From Deltaproteobacteria bacterium (GTDB taxonomy: Bacteria; Desulfobacterota; Desulfobacteria; Desulfobacterales; Desulfosarcinaceae): a stretch of 64,000 nt of DNA. Below are positions 54,192 to 63,611 of the stretch, piece by piece; position 1 is the stretch's first letter; the number at the start of each line of letters is the position of its first letter. Below the pieces are notes generated by a model, which saw only the letters and a list, made by a program, of their open reading frames with translations, was not told the DNA's origin and did no database searches. The stretch is taken from the NCBI GenBank assembly GCA_020444075.1, contig JAHLLR010000007.1, positions 47,025 through 111,024 on the forward strand. The letters are read 5' to 3'. Made by a program: the position numbers and the translations under genes.

Positions 54192-55145
54192 TCAGTCGAT
54201 GTTCTCTTTAATAGCCGCGATCGCTTTTTCGACGTATGGTGTAGTGTGTTTCTCATAACGCCGCACAAGGGCATCAACAACTCTAGAGCGTAGTCCTATG
54301 CCATCTTGCCCCGAACGCCACAGGGTTGCACGGATCTCGAAGTCATAAGGGCAGTCAAAGTAAAGCTCAAAGTCTGGCTCGTCAGGACTGACGGTGTTGA
54401 ACTCATCTTTCTCGTGATATTCATCCAACTGATATACGACACAGAAGGTATCGGAAGGAACATTCCCGATCCAAGCCCGAACCTCAAAGGCTTTCTTGTC
54501 ATCTTTGCTTCTCAACGGCTTGTGTGCTTTATCCACATGGAATTCACACATGAGCTCCGGCCTGATCACAACGTGAGTATCGGCTGCCCCTGGTGAACGT
54601 TCCAGAAGCACCGGCAGGGCTCCTTGATCTCTATCGATCACGCGCATCATTGCGCGTCCTAATTCAAATGCTTCCCGAATGGTCCTGCCATTTGCCAAAG
54701 CCTCGTAGAAAGATCCTGCAAACTGAATGGCGGCGTCATCACGAACTGCGCGCGTCATGCCGACGACACAATCCACGAAGGGCCGAATAGCTTTGGCTTG
54801 CGCTTCTGAAAAACAGGCATTAAAAACAACGCACCTAAGGTCGCCCTGCAAGACCCTGAAAATATCATCGAGAATATCCGGGGCCACAGGAACGCTGGTG
54901 CCGTCAGAATTCTGGAGTACAATCTCACCAACCGCGGTTCCATGCCCGGAAAAGTGAACGATCGTTGGTTGGTGCTCCTGAAGGTAGGTGATTAGGTCAG
55001 TTGGGCTGACCGCCCATTCCTGCTCGATTCGAATTTCCCGAAATGCAGCGGCCCGGATCTTTCGGCGAATATCGCGGATTTCTTCACCAAGGTTGAGCGG
55101 GTTAGTCTCGGTCGGATTGGCAGCCAAGAAAAGAATTCCGAACAT
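54192..55145 (-). CDS. CHAT protease fused to a pYEATS-like domain
   Basis: A 317-aa protein with two parts. Residues 1-195 form a compact CHAT domain: ILFLAANPTETNPLNLGEEI at the start, catalytic H68 in TIVHFSGHG, C111 in CVVFNACFSEAQ, then CVVGMTRAVRDDAAIQFAGSFYEAL. Residues about 205-315 look like a prokaryotic YEATS (pYEATS) domain: FEVRAWIGN, VVYQLDEYHE, FELYFDCPYDFEIRATLW. The pair CHAT-pYEATS is, from general knowledge, seen in proposed anti-phage/stress systems where pYEATS would sense a ligand or protein mark. AAAGGAGA lies 6 nt before the ATG. It is transcribed towards the second CHAT protein. Confidence 0.85.
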   Translation of the reverse strand: MFGILFLAANPTETNPLNLGEEIRDIRRKIRAAAFREIRIEQEWAVSPTDLITYLQEHQPTIVHFSGHGTAVGEIVLQNSDGTSVPVAPDILDDIFRVLQGDLRCVVFNACFSEAQAKAIRPFVDCVVGMTRAVRDDAAIQFAGSFYEALANGRTIREAFELGRAMMRVIDRDQGALPVLLERSPGAADTHVVIRPELMCEFHVDKAHKPLRSKDDKKAFEVRAWIGNVPSDTFCVVYQLDEYHEKDEFNTVSPDEPDFELYFDCPYDFEIRATLWRSGQDGIGLRSRVVDALVRRYEKHTTPYVEKAIAAIKENID

Positions 55146-55269
55146 TCTGTCTCCTTTCTGATGGGATGGCGGCTAATAGCTTAATCAGCGATGCAACTAT
55201 TTGCAGCTACCGAAAAGGGGGAATCAAACGAAGGCACTACCTTCAGGTCTAATAATATGATCCCTATCC

Positions 55270-55523
55270 TTACCCTGTTCCCGCTTCCCAACCTATCGAT
55301 TGAAGGACGATACGACCTCGTTGCAACAAAAGCGACCTTGCTACAAATGAAATTGCTGTATCATGACTGCACACACCTAAATAAAGGGTCTCGGCAAGAT
55401 CATCGATCTCAGAGGGGGTAATGTCTGCTTCAAAAGTCTCGCCTTCTTGGGGGAGTAGTTCGGTAGCCAAATTTTTAAAGCATACTGCTTTGGGAGAAGG
55501 TTAACGCGATTGATTTCATTCAT
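55270..55523 (-). pseudogene. frameshifted remnant of a small protein gene
   Basis: From ATG 55523 the sequence reads MNEINRVNLLPKQYALK; after an AAAAATTT run (about 55470) the neighbouring frame continues NLATELLPQEGETFEADITP and on to a stop near 55270. Joined, the two read as one amphipathic, acidic protein of about 85 residues. The single frame change makes this a probable remnant. No family is recognised. It would have been the first gene of the minus-strand CHAT cluster. Confidence 0.35.
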
Positions 55524-56161
55524 GGGATAGAAACTCCCAAGTGAAAGATTTCATGCTGTTTGGTAAAAAGCGGAAAGGTACGAGCCAGGCGGAGAAACAG
55601 CGCAACAGACTAATGGTGCCATTTCCATTTCAATGAAAATCAGAGGGAAGAGAACAATCAGGATATCGCATTATCATTAAAAAAGAAAAACAAGCATCCG
55701 TCAACACAAAACACGGGGCAACCCGTCTATAATGCCACTTGGCGCCAGGCTTTAATGCGATGCCTTCATTTCGCTTCGTGCCTAAAAGGAGCTAAGAGAA
55801 GACAGTCCAACCGCACCAATTCCTCTTACATCCGGCACAATTCAGGCTTGCATCTGCCCGGCAGCAACGCTATCATAAACCGAATGGAATCATGCCGGGC
55901 AATGCTGCAACGGCAAGTCATGTCGATTCGCACCGGTACTTGACCGTGGGAGATAGCGCCGGTTTTCAGTCTGCGGTTCCACCCTGATAAACAACCACAT
56001 GTACCAATGCCAGAAATCATGATCCGGCCGCTGGGCAGAATTTTGGGCATCCGCTCTTTTTTGACAACGGGAGCAGTAGGTCAGTAACCTGAAAGCGAAA
56101 TGGGGCTCTATTGGATATTGAAACGAGATACCCGACCATCAACCATGAGGAGGAGGAGGGA
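55524..56161. other. gap without recognisable genes
   Basis: About 640 bp of lower-GC sequence before the TolC-like gene. I see short, poor reading frames on both strands, no tRNA, no terminator hairpin and no insertion-sequence ends. The ribosome-binding site GGAGGAGGAGGG of the next gene is at its right end. Confidence 0.5.
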
Positions 56162-57628
56162 ATGCCACGTTCCCCGTTTCTGACCACGCTGGTTTGCACC
56201 CTGATGTGCGCGGCAGCGGTTATCGGATGTGCATCGAAAGATGTCTACCGCTACGACACCATCAAAACCGAGTATGCCGAAATGGCCTGCAATCTGGGCC
56301 GATCGCAGGCGGCCGACACGCCTCCGGCCACCTGTGCCGTCAACAGCAACCTGACATTGCAGGATGTGCTCGACATTGCCCGGGACAACAACCCGGATCT
56401 GCTGATGGCAGTCGCCCGCATCGAACGGGCCCGGGCAATGCTGGAAAAATCAGCCGCCCCCTTCTATCCCCAGGTCAGTGTCTACTCCGAATACCTTCAG
56501 GGGGATGCCCCGTCGGCCTATCTGTTCAAATCCATCGACCAGCGCAAACTGCCCCCGGGCACCGATTTCAACGACCCGGGATGGTTCGACAATTTTGAAA
56601 GCGGTGTCAGCGCCGGCATCAACCTGTTCAACGGCGGCAGAGACGGACTCAATCGGGAGATGGCCAAGACCGGCCTGACCATTTCTCAACTGGACCGTGA
56701 CGGCATCGAAAACCAGGTCATGGCCACGGCCATCGGTGCCTACTACGATATCCTCGCCGCGGCCAACTACACCACCGTGGCTGAAGAATCCGTGGAAACG
56801 ACCCGCTCCCAGCTGCGCATCATGGAGGTCCGTTTTCAAGCAGGCGGCGCCTTGAAAACCGATTTGCTTTCCCTGCGGGTGCGCATGGCGGAAACCGAAG
56901 AAGTTCTCGTCCAGAGTCGCAACCGGCAGCGCCTGGCCAAGGCCGCTCTGGCAGAAATTCTTGGCGTGGAGCCCGATGTGCCTTTCGGTGTCATCGATGC
57001 GCAGGCCCACGCCGTCGATATCCCCGAAGACCCTTTTTCAGCACTGGACTACGCCCTGATCCATCGGCCCGAACTGGCCAGCGTCCGCGAAAAACTGCGC
57101 CGGTCAAAAATGGCCGTGGATGCCTCCCGGGCCGGCTACCTGCCCCAGGTGGATTTCATGACCCGCTACTATGCCGACGACCCCGACATGAAATACAGCG
57201 CCAACCGGGACAACTGGACTGCCGGTCTCTACCTGAACTGGAAGATCTTCGACGGGTTTGCCACGGCAGGCGACCGGGCCGATGCCCTGTCCCAACTGCA
57301 GGAAACCATGGCCGCCGACCGCAAGACCCTGCTGGCCGTCAAGTTCGACGTCAAAAGAGCCTACCTGAACCTCAATGAAGCCCAGGAACGGCTGAAAGTG
57401 ACCGCGTCCAATGTACAAACGGCCAAGGAGACCTATGAGCTGGTCAAGCGCCAGTACGAGGGCGGATCGGCGAACATCACCCGCTACCTGGAAGCTGAAC
57501 TGGCCTACAGCCGTTCCAGAATGAGTGAAACCGCCGCTTATTTCGACCGTGAAAAAGCCCGCGCCCAGATCGCCCGGGCCATCGGCCACTGGACCGGCAG
57601 CCGAAAGAGCAGCGCCAAAGCGGGGTAA
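56162..57628 (+). CDS. TolC-family outer-membrane efflux lipoprotein
   Basis: A 488-aa outer-membrane channel protein of the TolC/OprM type. It begins with a signal peptide and lipobox-like VIGCASK. Two long helical-hairpin repeats are visible, with LQDVLDIARDNNPDLLMAVARIERARAMLEKS in the first and the related YALIHRPELASVREKLRRSKMAVDASRAGYLPQVDF in the second, the classical duplicated OEP domain. GGAGGAGGGA precedes the ATG. No membrane-fusion or RND/ABC pump gene is adjacent, so its partner pump is elsewhere. The C-terminus ends with the usual unstructured tail. Confidence 0.92.
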   Translation: MPRSPFLTTLVCTLMCAAAVIGCASKDVYRYDTIKTEYAEMACNLGRSQAADTPPATCAVNSNLTLQDVLDIARDNNPDLLMAVARIERARAMLEKSAAPFYPQVSVYSEYLQGDAPSAYLFKSIDQRKLPPGTDFNDPGWFDNFESGVSAGINLFNGGRDGLNREMAKTGLTISQLDRDGIENQVMATAIGAYYDILAAANYTTVAEESVETTRSQLRIMEVRFQAGGALKTDLLSLRVRMAETEEVLVQSRNRQRLAKAALAEILGVEPDVPFGVIDAQAHAVDIPEDPFSALDYALIHRPELASVREKLRRSKMAVDASRAGYLPQVDFMTRYYADDPDMKYSANRDNWTAGLYLNWKIFDGFATAGDRADALSQLQETMAADRKTLLAVKFDVKRAYLNLNEAQERLKVTASNVQTAKETYELVKRQYEGGSANITRYLEAELAYSRSRMSETAAYFDREKARAQIARAIGHWTGSRKSSAKAG

Positions 57629-57744
57629 ACCGATGAAGGCGAAAACCCGTCAGGCGCAACCTCCATGATGCGATTAACCCCTTTGCGCCGGCAGGCGTAT
57701 TAAGTCAAAACGAGACAGGTCCTTGACGCCAACGCACTGCCAAT

Positions 57745-58050
57745 TTATGCCTCCTTGAGGACATTGAGGGAAACGCCCTTCACGAGGTCCTTGACCTGCT
57801 CCCTATAAGCCAGCATGTGAGCTGATTTCAGGTGCGCGTGAAGGGCTTCCAGGCTTGCCCACTGCTCGATGATGGTGACCCGGTCCTCGTCCCGGTTCTG
57901 TGCCGGCAGCCCGGCGTCCGCATCCACGGTCGGAACGTAGCCGATGCACCCATGCTCTTTTTTCACACGGGGAACGTTTGCCTTGAATATCTCGAGAAAC
58001 GCAGGGACTCCACCCGCCTTCACGCGAATCGACGCAATGACATGAATCAT
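57745..58050 (-). CDS. ABM-family putative quinol monooxygenase
   Basis: A 101-aa dimeric alpha-beta barrel protein of the antibiotic-biosynthesis-monooxygenase family. The pattern starts with MIHVIASIRVKAGGVPAFLEIF, then EHGCIGYVPTVDAD, VTIIEQWASLEALHAHLKS. Members oxidise quinols or related aromatic compounds without cofactor; the substrate is unknown. GGAG lies 6 nt before the ATG. It follows the GNAT gene by 27 bp on the minus strand, in an apparent three-gene group. Confidence 0.88.
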   Translation of the reverse strand: MIHVIASIRVKAGGVPAFLEIFKANVPRVKKEHGCIGYVPTVDADAGLPAQNRDEDRVTIIEQWASLEALHAHLKSAHMLAYREQVKDLVKGVSLNVLKEA

Positions 58051-58077
58051 AAAAATTCTCCATCGATGTATGTTCTG

Positions 58078-58524
58078 TTAACTTATCTGCCTTTTCCGCT
58101 CCAGCACCCACGCCTGCGGATGCCTTTCCAGGCCGATGCGCGGATAATAATCGACCGCTTTAGGGGCCGAGAGTAAAATGATCGTGCAGCGCCGCCCCAG
58201 TTCCGCCTGGGTCCTGGCAATCAGTTCCCTGCCGATACCCTGCCGCTGATAATCGCGGTCAACGGCAAGATCGGAGAGATAGCAGCAGTAATGAAAATCC
58301 GTAACGGATCGGGCAATGCCCACCAGGGCCTCTCCGTTCCACGCCGTGACCGTGAGATTTCCGTTGGCCACCATTCCGGCGATGCACGCCGCATCGTCGA
58401 CCGGACGACGCTCCGCCAGACCGGATCGCCCGAGAATGTCAACGAACTGCCCGGGGGTGATTTTCGCGTTGATCTGGTATTGTATCATCTCACCAACTCT
58501 GTTTTGCCCTTCATTTGGACTCAT
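58078..58524 (-). CDS. GNAT-family N-acetyltransferase
   Basis: A 148-aa acetyltransferase. The acetyl-CoA binding motif is LAVDRDYQRQGIGRELI, preceded by the beta strand YCCYLSDLAV, and followed by IILLSAPKAVDYYPRIGLE. ATG 58524 overlaps the stop of the upstream PLP decarboxylase gene by 4 bp (ATGA), so it is translationally coupled; a downstream ATG at 58488 is possible. The acceptor could be the amine product of the decarboxylase, but this is only an inference from the coupling. Confidence 0.9.
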   Translation of the reverse strand: MSPNEGQNRVGEMIQYQINAKITPGQFVDILGRSGLAERRPVDDAACIAGMVANGNLTVTAWNGEALVGIARSVTDFHYCCYLSDLAVDRDYQRQGIGRELIARTQAELGRRCTIILLSAPKAVDYYPRIGLERHPQAWVLERKRQIS

Positions 58525-59936
58525 CGACCATCCGCGGGGTCCGGCAACACTTTCGACCGCGCGTCAACGAAAGCGTCCACGGACCGATCCACATCCTCCG
58601 GGGTGGTGGCCCATGAACTGACACTGATGCGAATGGCCGGTTCGTTGTCCCATTGTGTTCCGCCGCACCAGCAGACACCTGACGCCTGGATGTTCGCCAG
58701 TATTTCCCGGGTCTGTTCGGGGGTGTCCGCAGCCACCAGGACCTGGTTGAAGACCACCGCGTTGAGTATGCGAAACCGGCAGGCGGCCAGCCGTTCGGCA
58801 AATTGCGCGGCGCGCTCGCACATCCCGTCGATCAGTTCGGCAACGCCATTTCTGCCCAGGTACCGGAGGGTCGCCCACAGGTCGACGGCCCGGGCGCGGC
58901 GGGACATTTCGGGGACATGCATCATCCCGTCCCGATGCTCGCTGTACTGGATATAGGCACCGCTGGCCTGCATGGCGGCCGTCAGGGAGTCCCGCTGCCG
59001 GCACAACACAATGCCGCAGTCATAGGGCGTGTTCAGGGTCTTGTGGCCGTCCACGGACCATGAGTCGGCCAGTTCGACGCCCTGTGCCAGCACTTTTCGT
59101 GCCGGGGATGCTTTCACCCACAGGCCGAAAGCGCCGTCCACGTGCACCCAGGCATCATTTTTTTTAGCCGGGTCGCAGATCTCCTCAAAGGCATCGAAAG
59201 CTCCGGTGTTGACGTTGCCCGCCTGGAGGATCAGCAGGCATCGGCCGTCCAGAACGGGAATCCGGGAGGCATCGATCCGGCCCTGCCTGTCTGCCGGCAC
59301 GCGTTCGATACGATCTTTGCCCAGTCCCAGCAATGCCAGGGCCTTGAACACCGAGCTATGCGCCTGTTCGCTGACGATCACCCGGATCGGCGGGGCATCG
59401 AAAAGGCCGCGCGCATTGACATCCCAATCCAGCCGTCTGAGCAGCTCATAGCGGGCCGCGGCCAGGCCGCACAGGGTCGCCGTGGAAGAGCCGCTGACAT
59501 AGCCGGCCACAGTGCCATCGGGCATTTCCAGCAGGTCGCGCAGCCAGTTGTCGCAGACCTGCTCCAGTTTGCCGACAACCGGGGAAATCACGTACAGGGC
59601 AGGATTCTGGTCCCAGGCATCGGCCATCCAGCGGGCGGCCAGGGCCGTGGGAACCACTCCGCCGTTGACGAAACCGAAGTATCGTCCACCGGTCTGGGCC
59701 ACCGTGGCCGGTGCGCCGTAGGCGTTGAGCAGTTCCAGGGTGCCGGCTCCGGATTGCCAATGTTCCGGCAGCGGCTCGTCGAATCGATCCAGGTTTTCGA
59801 TGGCCTTTTCATCGGGAAAAACCGCCCGTTTTTCAATGGCATCGATATATTCGAAAGCATATTGTCTGGCCTGATCGAGAAGTGCCTTGCTATCCCGTTC
59901 CCTGCGCATGCGAGCGTGTAGGTCCGATCTTTTCAT
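58521..59936 (-). CDS. PLP-dependent decarboxylase (group II)
   Basis: A 471-aa fold-type I enzyme. The PLP lysine is in SWSVDGHKTLNTPYDCG, with the aspartate of the cofactor site in NDAWVHVDGAFGLW and the substrate-side segment GYVSGSSTATLCGLAAARYELL. It resembles aromatic-L-amino-acid or glutamate-type decarboxylases; the substrate cannot be named. It heads a coupled group with the GNAT protein and the ABM monooxygenase, so decarboxylation followed by acetylation is a testable pathway idea. Confidence 0.9.
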   Translation of the reverse strand: MKRSDLHARMRRERDSKALLDQARQYAFEYIDAIEKRAVFPDEKAIENLDRFDEPLPEHWQSGAGTLELLNAYGAPATVAQTGGRYFGFVNGGVVPTALAARWMADAWDQNPALYVISPVVGKLEQVCDNWLRDLLEMPDGTVAGYVSGSSTATLCGLAAARYELLRRLDWDVNARGLFDAPPIRVIVSEQAHSSVFKALALLGLGKDRIERVPADRQGRIDASRIPVLDGRCLLILQAGNVNTGAFDAFEEICDPAKKNDAWVHVDGAFGLWVKASPARKVLAQGVELADSWSVDGHKTLNTPYDCGIVLCRQRDSLTAAMQASGAYIQYSEHRDGMMHVPEMSRRARAVDLWATLRYLGRNGVAELIDGMCERAAQFAERLAACRFRILNAVVFNQVLVAADTPEQTREILANIQASGVCWCGGTQWDNEPAIRISVSSWATTPEDVDRSVDAFVDARSKVLPDPADGR

Positions 59937-60063
59937 TTTTCACCACCCGCGTCCCCTGTGTTAATCGTGCCGGAGCGTTCGACAGGCATCATACGGTTGA
60001 AAACCACAGCAACGGGGTTCATCTGAACAGAATTTCTGCGGTCGCCGGACACACCACCGTCCA

Positions 60064-60837
60064 CTATTTACGCTCTAAATTATTGGCCACGTCAATTAGC
60101 AGGCTTGCAGTCAGACGCGAGCGGTTGACGATGCCTGCGAAGCGCTCTTTTTCCTGCACCACGGGCAGCGTGTCCAGGTTGAGCGCCTCCATTTTTTGCA
60201 GTGCCTGGCGCTTATCGGTCAGTTTGTTCAACGCATTCTGAGATCCAATGAATCCGGGCAATCGGGAGAGCGCCTCCCGGTTGCCCCGGTTCAGCCACTC
60301 GGCGAAATCCTTTGGGGTGAAGGGCGGACGTTGCGTCTCAAAAAGGGCGGTGAGCCCACGCGCATTGGCCATCCCGAAAAAGGTTCCATCCGGGTTTTCG
60401 AAAATTAAGTAATTCAGGAAGGGCTCCCTGGTGAGCTGTATCAGGTACTCTTGAATGGCTTGTCCGTAATAGCCGCCATGGCCAAGTCGGAACAGCAACC
60501 CTTCGGTCTTGTGCTCAATAAGCCTCGGAATTTCCCCCACGGCCCTCTTTTCATCGATCTCCAAGGGTTCAGCGGGCAGCCCCGTAAGAGGCGTTATTTG
60601 GGACGCAATCGCAGATGTTGACGCTTTGACGAAAGCCGTCTCAATCTTTACCCCACCTTCTCCGATCTCGAATTTCTGCAGCTTGCCGGTCACCAAAAGA
60701 AAGACAATGACGGGCACAACCGCGACGACAATGTCGGCCGGTTTCACCTCGAAGCGGCTGTTCTTGGCACGAATGAGCACCAGCATGGCAAGTATGAGGA
60801 CGAAGCTGCCCACAGAGAGCGGAATCATGATATCCAT
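60064..60837 (-). CDS. membrane protein with CBS-like C-terminal domain
   Basis: A 257-aa protein: two N-terminal membrane helices (VGSFVLILAMLVLIRA and DIVVAVVPVIVFLLVTG), a middle region with LLFRLGHGGYYGQAIQEYLI and a FENPDGTFFGMANARGLTALF segment that resembles half of a CBS domain, and a C-terminal QALQKMEALNLDTLPVVQEKERFAGIVNRSRL, a clear CBS-type motif. It should bind a nucleotide or sense it at the membrane. The ribosome-binding site AAGGAGGTGATC is a perfect complement of the 16S 3' end. No partner in the operon; the convergent/divergent neighbours are unrelated. Confidence 0.7.
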   Translation of the reverse strand: MDIMIPLSVGSFVLILAMLVLIRAKNSRFEVKPADIVVAVVPVIVFLLVTGKLQKFEIGEGGVKIETAFVKASTSAIASQITPLTGLPAEPLEIDEKRAVGEIPRLIEHKTEGLLFRLGHGGYYGQAIQEYLIQLTREPFLNYLIFENPDGTFFGMANARGLTALFETQRPPFTPKDFAEWLNRGNREALSRLPGFIGSQNALNKLTDKRQALQKMEALNLDTLPVVQEKERFAGIVNRSRLTASLLIDVANNLERK

Positions 60838-60974
60838 TGATCACCTCCTTGCAATTAAGGACGCCTGGTCCATGCCACCGTCCCCCCCGCCCCGCATCGG
60901 GAATGTGCATCAATTGCGGTCACGAGGGGTCGATCCACCTGATCCGGGTGGATTCCGGTTCGGCCTGTCGTTCT

Positions 60975-63611
60975 TTACATAAGCGCCTGGCGGACCATTC
61001 GCGCCAGATGATCCATGCTGAACGGCTTCTGGATGAAATGGACACCCTCGTCGAGCACCCCGTGCTGGACGATCACATTGGCCGTGTAACCGGACATGAA
61101 AAGTGTCTTGACTTCAGGCCGGATGGCAGCGATCCGGTCACGCAATTGCTTTCCGTTCATTACCGGCATGACCACGTCGGTCATCAGCAGATCCACCGTC
61201 AGGCCATCGCCTTCAAACAAAGCCAGCGCCGCCTCCGGCGTCGACACGGCCTGGACCGTGTAGCCGATGCGTTCGAGCATTGCCCGGGTCATCATGCGCA
61301 CCATCTCGTCGTCTTCCACCAGGAGCACGGTTTCTGTGCCGGCAGCCATCGGGCACTCATCCGATTGGGCGATGATGGCACCGCCGCCATCTTCCCTGGG
61401 AAGATAGATGGTAAACGTGGTGCCCTGGCCGGGTTCGCTGTAGGCGTTTATGAACCCCCCACCCTGCTTGACGATGCCGTAGACGGTGGCAAGCCCGAGA
61501 CCCGTTCCCTTTCCCACCTCCTTGGTAGTGAAAAAAGGCTCGAAGACATGGGCGAGCGTTTCCGGTTCCATTCCGGATCCGTTGTCACTCATCGACAACC
61601 GGACAAAATCACCGGGGATGAATCCCGCATGCTCCCGGCAATAGGCATCGTCTATCCGGGTATTCACCGTTTCGATGGTCAGCTTGCCGCCGGCCGGCAT
61701 GGCATCCCGGGCATTGACCGCCAGGTTGATAAGGATCTGTTCGATCTGAATCGGGTCGAACTTGACCGTCCAGAGTCCATTCCCAGTGAAAACCTGCAAA
61801 TCGATGTCTTCCCCGATCAGTCGGGCAAGGGTCTCCTGCAGGTCGCGAATCCGGACATTCAGGTTCAGCACCTGCGGCGAAACGACCTGTTTGCGGGAAA
61901 AGGCCAGAAGCTGGGTGGTGATGTCCCGCGAGTGATTGGCCGCCTTTTCGATTTCCAGCACTTTTCTCAGAAGCGGATGGTCCGCGGCAAGATCGGCTTT
62001 CATCAGATCCGCGTAACCCAGAATGACACCGAGCATGTTGTTGAAGTCGTGGGCCACCCCGCCGGCCAGGCGCCCGATCGATTCCATTTTCTGGGCCTGG
62101 TAGAGCTGGGCTTCTAGTTTGGAATGTTCGGCCTCTGCCTGCTTTCGATAGGAGATATCCCGAACGAAGGCGACATGGTGGTGCTCCGTTTTATTATACA
62201 TGATATGATTGGAAGACACTTCGACCGGAAAGTCGGTGCCGTCTTTGCGCCGGTGGATGGTTTCGAAAATACGATTTCCGGCCACCATCATCTCCTGCCA
62301 CTGAATCGCCCATCGATCTTTGGGAAAGTGGGGGTCGATGTCCCACAGGTGAAGCCCCATCAACTCCTCCCGGGTGTACCCCAGGGAGCGGCAGGCCTGA
62401 TCGTTGACATAGAGAAAATCGCCTTCGCGGCCCATCCAGAAAATCGCATCCGATGCCCGGTCAATGGAGAACTGGGATCGCAGCAGCGTCTCCTGCGCAC
62501 GTTTTCTTTCGGAGATGTCGGTCGAGAAGGCACAGCTGTAGTCCATACCGCCGAAGGCCACATAGTTGGCCGTAATCTCGACGGGGAAGGTGGTTCCGTC
62601 TTTGCGTTGATGGGTGGTTTCGAAGGTGCGGACGTTGTCCCGAAGAAGCAGCGTCCAGTAATCGTCCCAGACTTGCATGTCGAACCCGGGGTCGATGTCC
62701 ATCACCGACATCTGCAGCAGTTCCTGCTGGCTGTAGCCAAGGGACCGGCAGATATAATCGTTGACATAGAAAAAACGTCCGTCCCGGCGGATCCAGGAGC
62801 AGCCGAGCGACGCCCGGTCGATGGTGAACTGGGTCAGCGCCAGGGCTTCTTCGGCCTTTTTGCGTTCGGTGATGTCGCGTATGGCCGCGATGCGGGTCTC
62901 ACGGCCATCGATAATAGACGTGCGCACCCGGATTTGCACGGGAAACGTCGTTCCGTCCTTGCGCAGTGCCAGATGTTCGTACGGTTCCAGTCTGCCTTCG
63001 GCCATGAATGCGGTCACCCGTGAACGATCCTCAAGGGCTACACAGTCCGCCACTGGCGACCCGATCAATTCGTCACGGCGGTATCCCAGCATTCGGGCGA
63101 GCCGATCGTTGAGATCGACAAACGTACCCCTCCGGGTGAACGCGATGCCTTCGAAGGCGGCGTCGGCCAAAATCCGGAAGCGCCTTTCATCCTCATTACC
63201 CGTGACTGTCGCAGTCCTGCCGCCGTCGGCAGGATCGGCAAGGGTGAGAAGAATGAAGCCCGGTGCATTGCCTTCCGCATCGATCCGACGGGCGCTCATG
63301 CGCATTGGCGGGGAGCCGGAAAGATCAAACGCCACTTCCGGCGTTTCTTGATCCGGGCCGGCAGAGGATTCAAGGAGTGGAGCAAGAATTTCATTAAGCG
63401 TTGGCGCCGACAACTGCTCCGTAAGTTCATCCAGCCTTCGGCCTTCGGTTTGGTCCGGGGATCGACCCCAAAAACGGCAGAAGGCAGGTCCGGCGTTGAG
63501 GATGCGGAGGCTGGTGTCCAGGACGGCGGCTGGCTCACGCATGGCGTCGAGGATGCCGGCCGGAAGCACCCGCCGCCGCGCTGCGTTTCTTTTACTTCCC
63601 GGAGTTCTCAT
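60975..63611 (-). CDS. multi-PAS hybrid sensor histidine kinase with receiver
   Basis: An 878-aa soluble hybrid kinase. Four PAS domains: the first (about 15-130, [18 protein letters not shown]), then [35 protein letters not shown] and [20 protein letters not shown] 3 and 4 are close copies with the same VNDxxCRSLGY core. HisKA has [20 protein letters not shown]; the ATPase domain has [21 protein letters not shown] and [11 protein letters not shown]; the receiver has LVEDDE and [17 protein letters not shown] 63611 is used because GGAG lies 7 nt upstream. No membrane segment: a cytoplasmic, perhaps redox- or ligand-sensing kinase; no partner regulator adjacent. Confidence 0.92.
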   Translation of the reverse strand: MRTPGSKRNAARRRVLPAGILDAMREPAAVLDTSLRILNAGPAFCRFWGRSPDQTEGRRLDELTEQLSAPTLNEILAPLLESSAGPDQETPEVAFDLSGSPPMRMSARRIDAEGNAPGFILLTLADPADGGRTATVTGNEDERRFRILADAAFEGIAFTRRGTFVDLNDRLARMLGYRRDELIGSPVADCVALEDRSRVTAFMAEGRLEPYEHLALRKDGTTFPVQIRVRTSIIDGRETRIAAIRDITERKKAEEALALTQFTIDRASLGCSWIRRDGRFFYVNDYICRSLGYSQQELLQMSVMDIDPGFDMQVWDDYWTLLLRDNVRTFETTHQRKDGTTFPVEITANYVAFGGMDYSCAFSTDISERKRAQETLLRSQFSIDRASDAIFWMGREGDFLYVNDQACRSLGYTREELMGLHLWDIDPHFPKDRWAIQWQEMMVAGNRIFETIHRRKDGTDFPVEVSSNHIMYNKTEHHHVAFVRDISYRKQAEAEHSKLEAQLYQAQKMESIGRLAGGVAHDFNNMLGVILGYADLMKADLAADHPLLRKVLEIEKAANHSRDITTQLLAFSRKQVVSPQVLNLNVRIRDLQETLARLIGEDIDLQVFTGNGLWTVKFDPIQIEQILINLAVNARDAMPAGGKLTIETVNTRIDDAYCREHAGFIPGDFVRLSMSDNGSGMEPETLAHVFEPFFTTKEVGKGTGLGLATVYGIVKQGGGFINAYSEPGQGTTFTIYLPREDGGGAIIAQSDECPMAAGTETVLLVEDDEMVRMMTRAMLERIGYTVQAVSTPEAALALFEGDGLTVDLLMTDVVMPVMNGKQLRDRIAAIRPEVKTLFMSGYTANVIVQHGVLDEGVHFIQKPFSMDHLARMVRQALM

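Noticed and set aside
53694..56161. Insertion sequence or transposase near the CHAT cluster
   Set aside because: No transposase-like protein, terminal inverted repeats or target duplications were seen; only gene remnants are visible.
60837..62117. 426-codon plus-strand frame opposite the multi-PAS kinase
   Set aside because: Antisense shadow of the hybrid kinase; the minus strand shows complete receiver and ATPase motifs.
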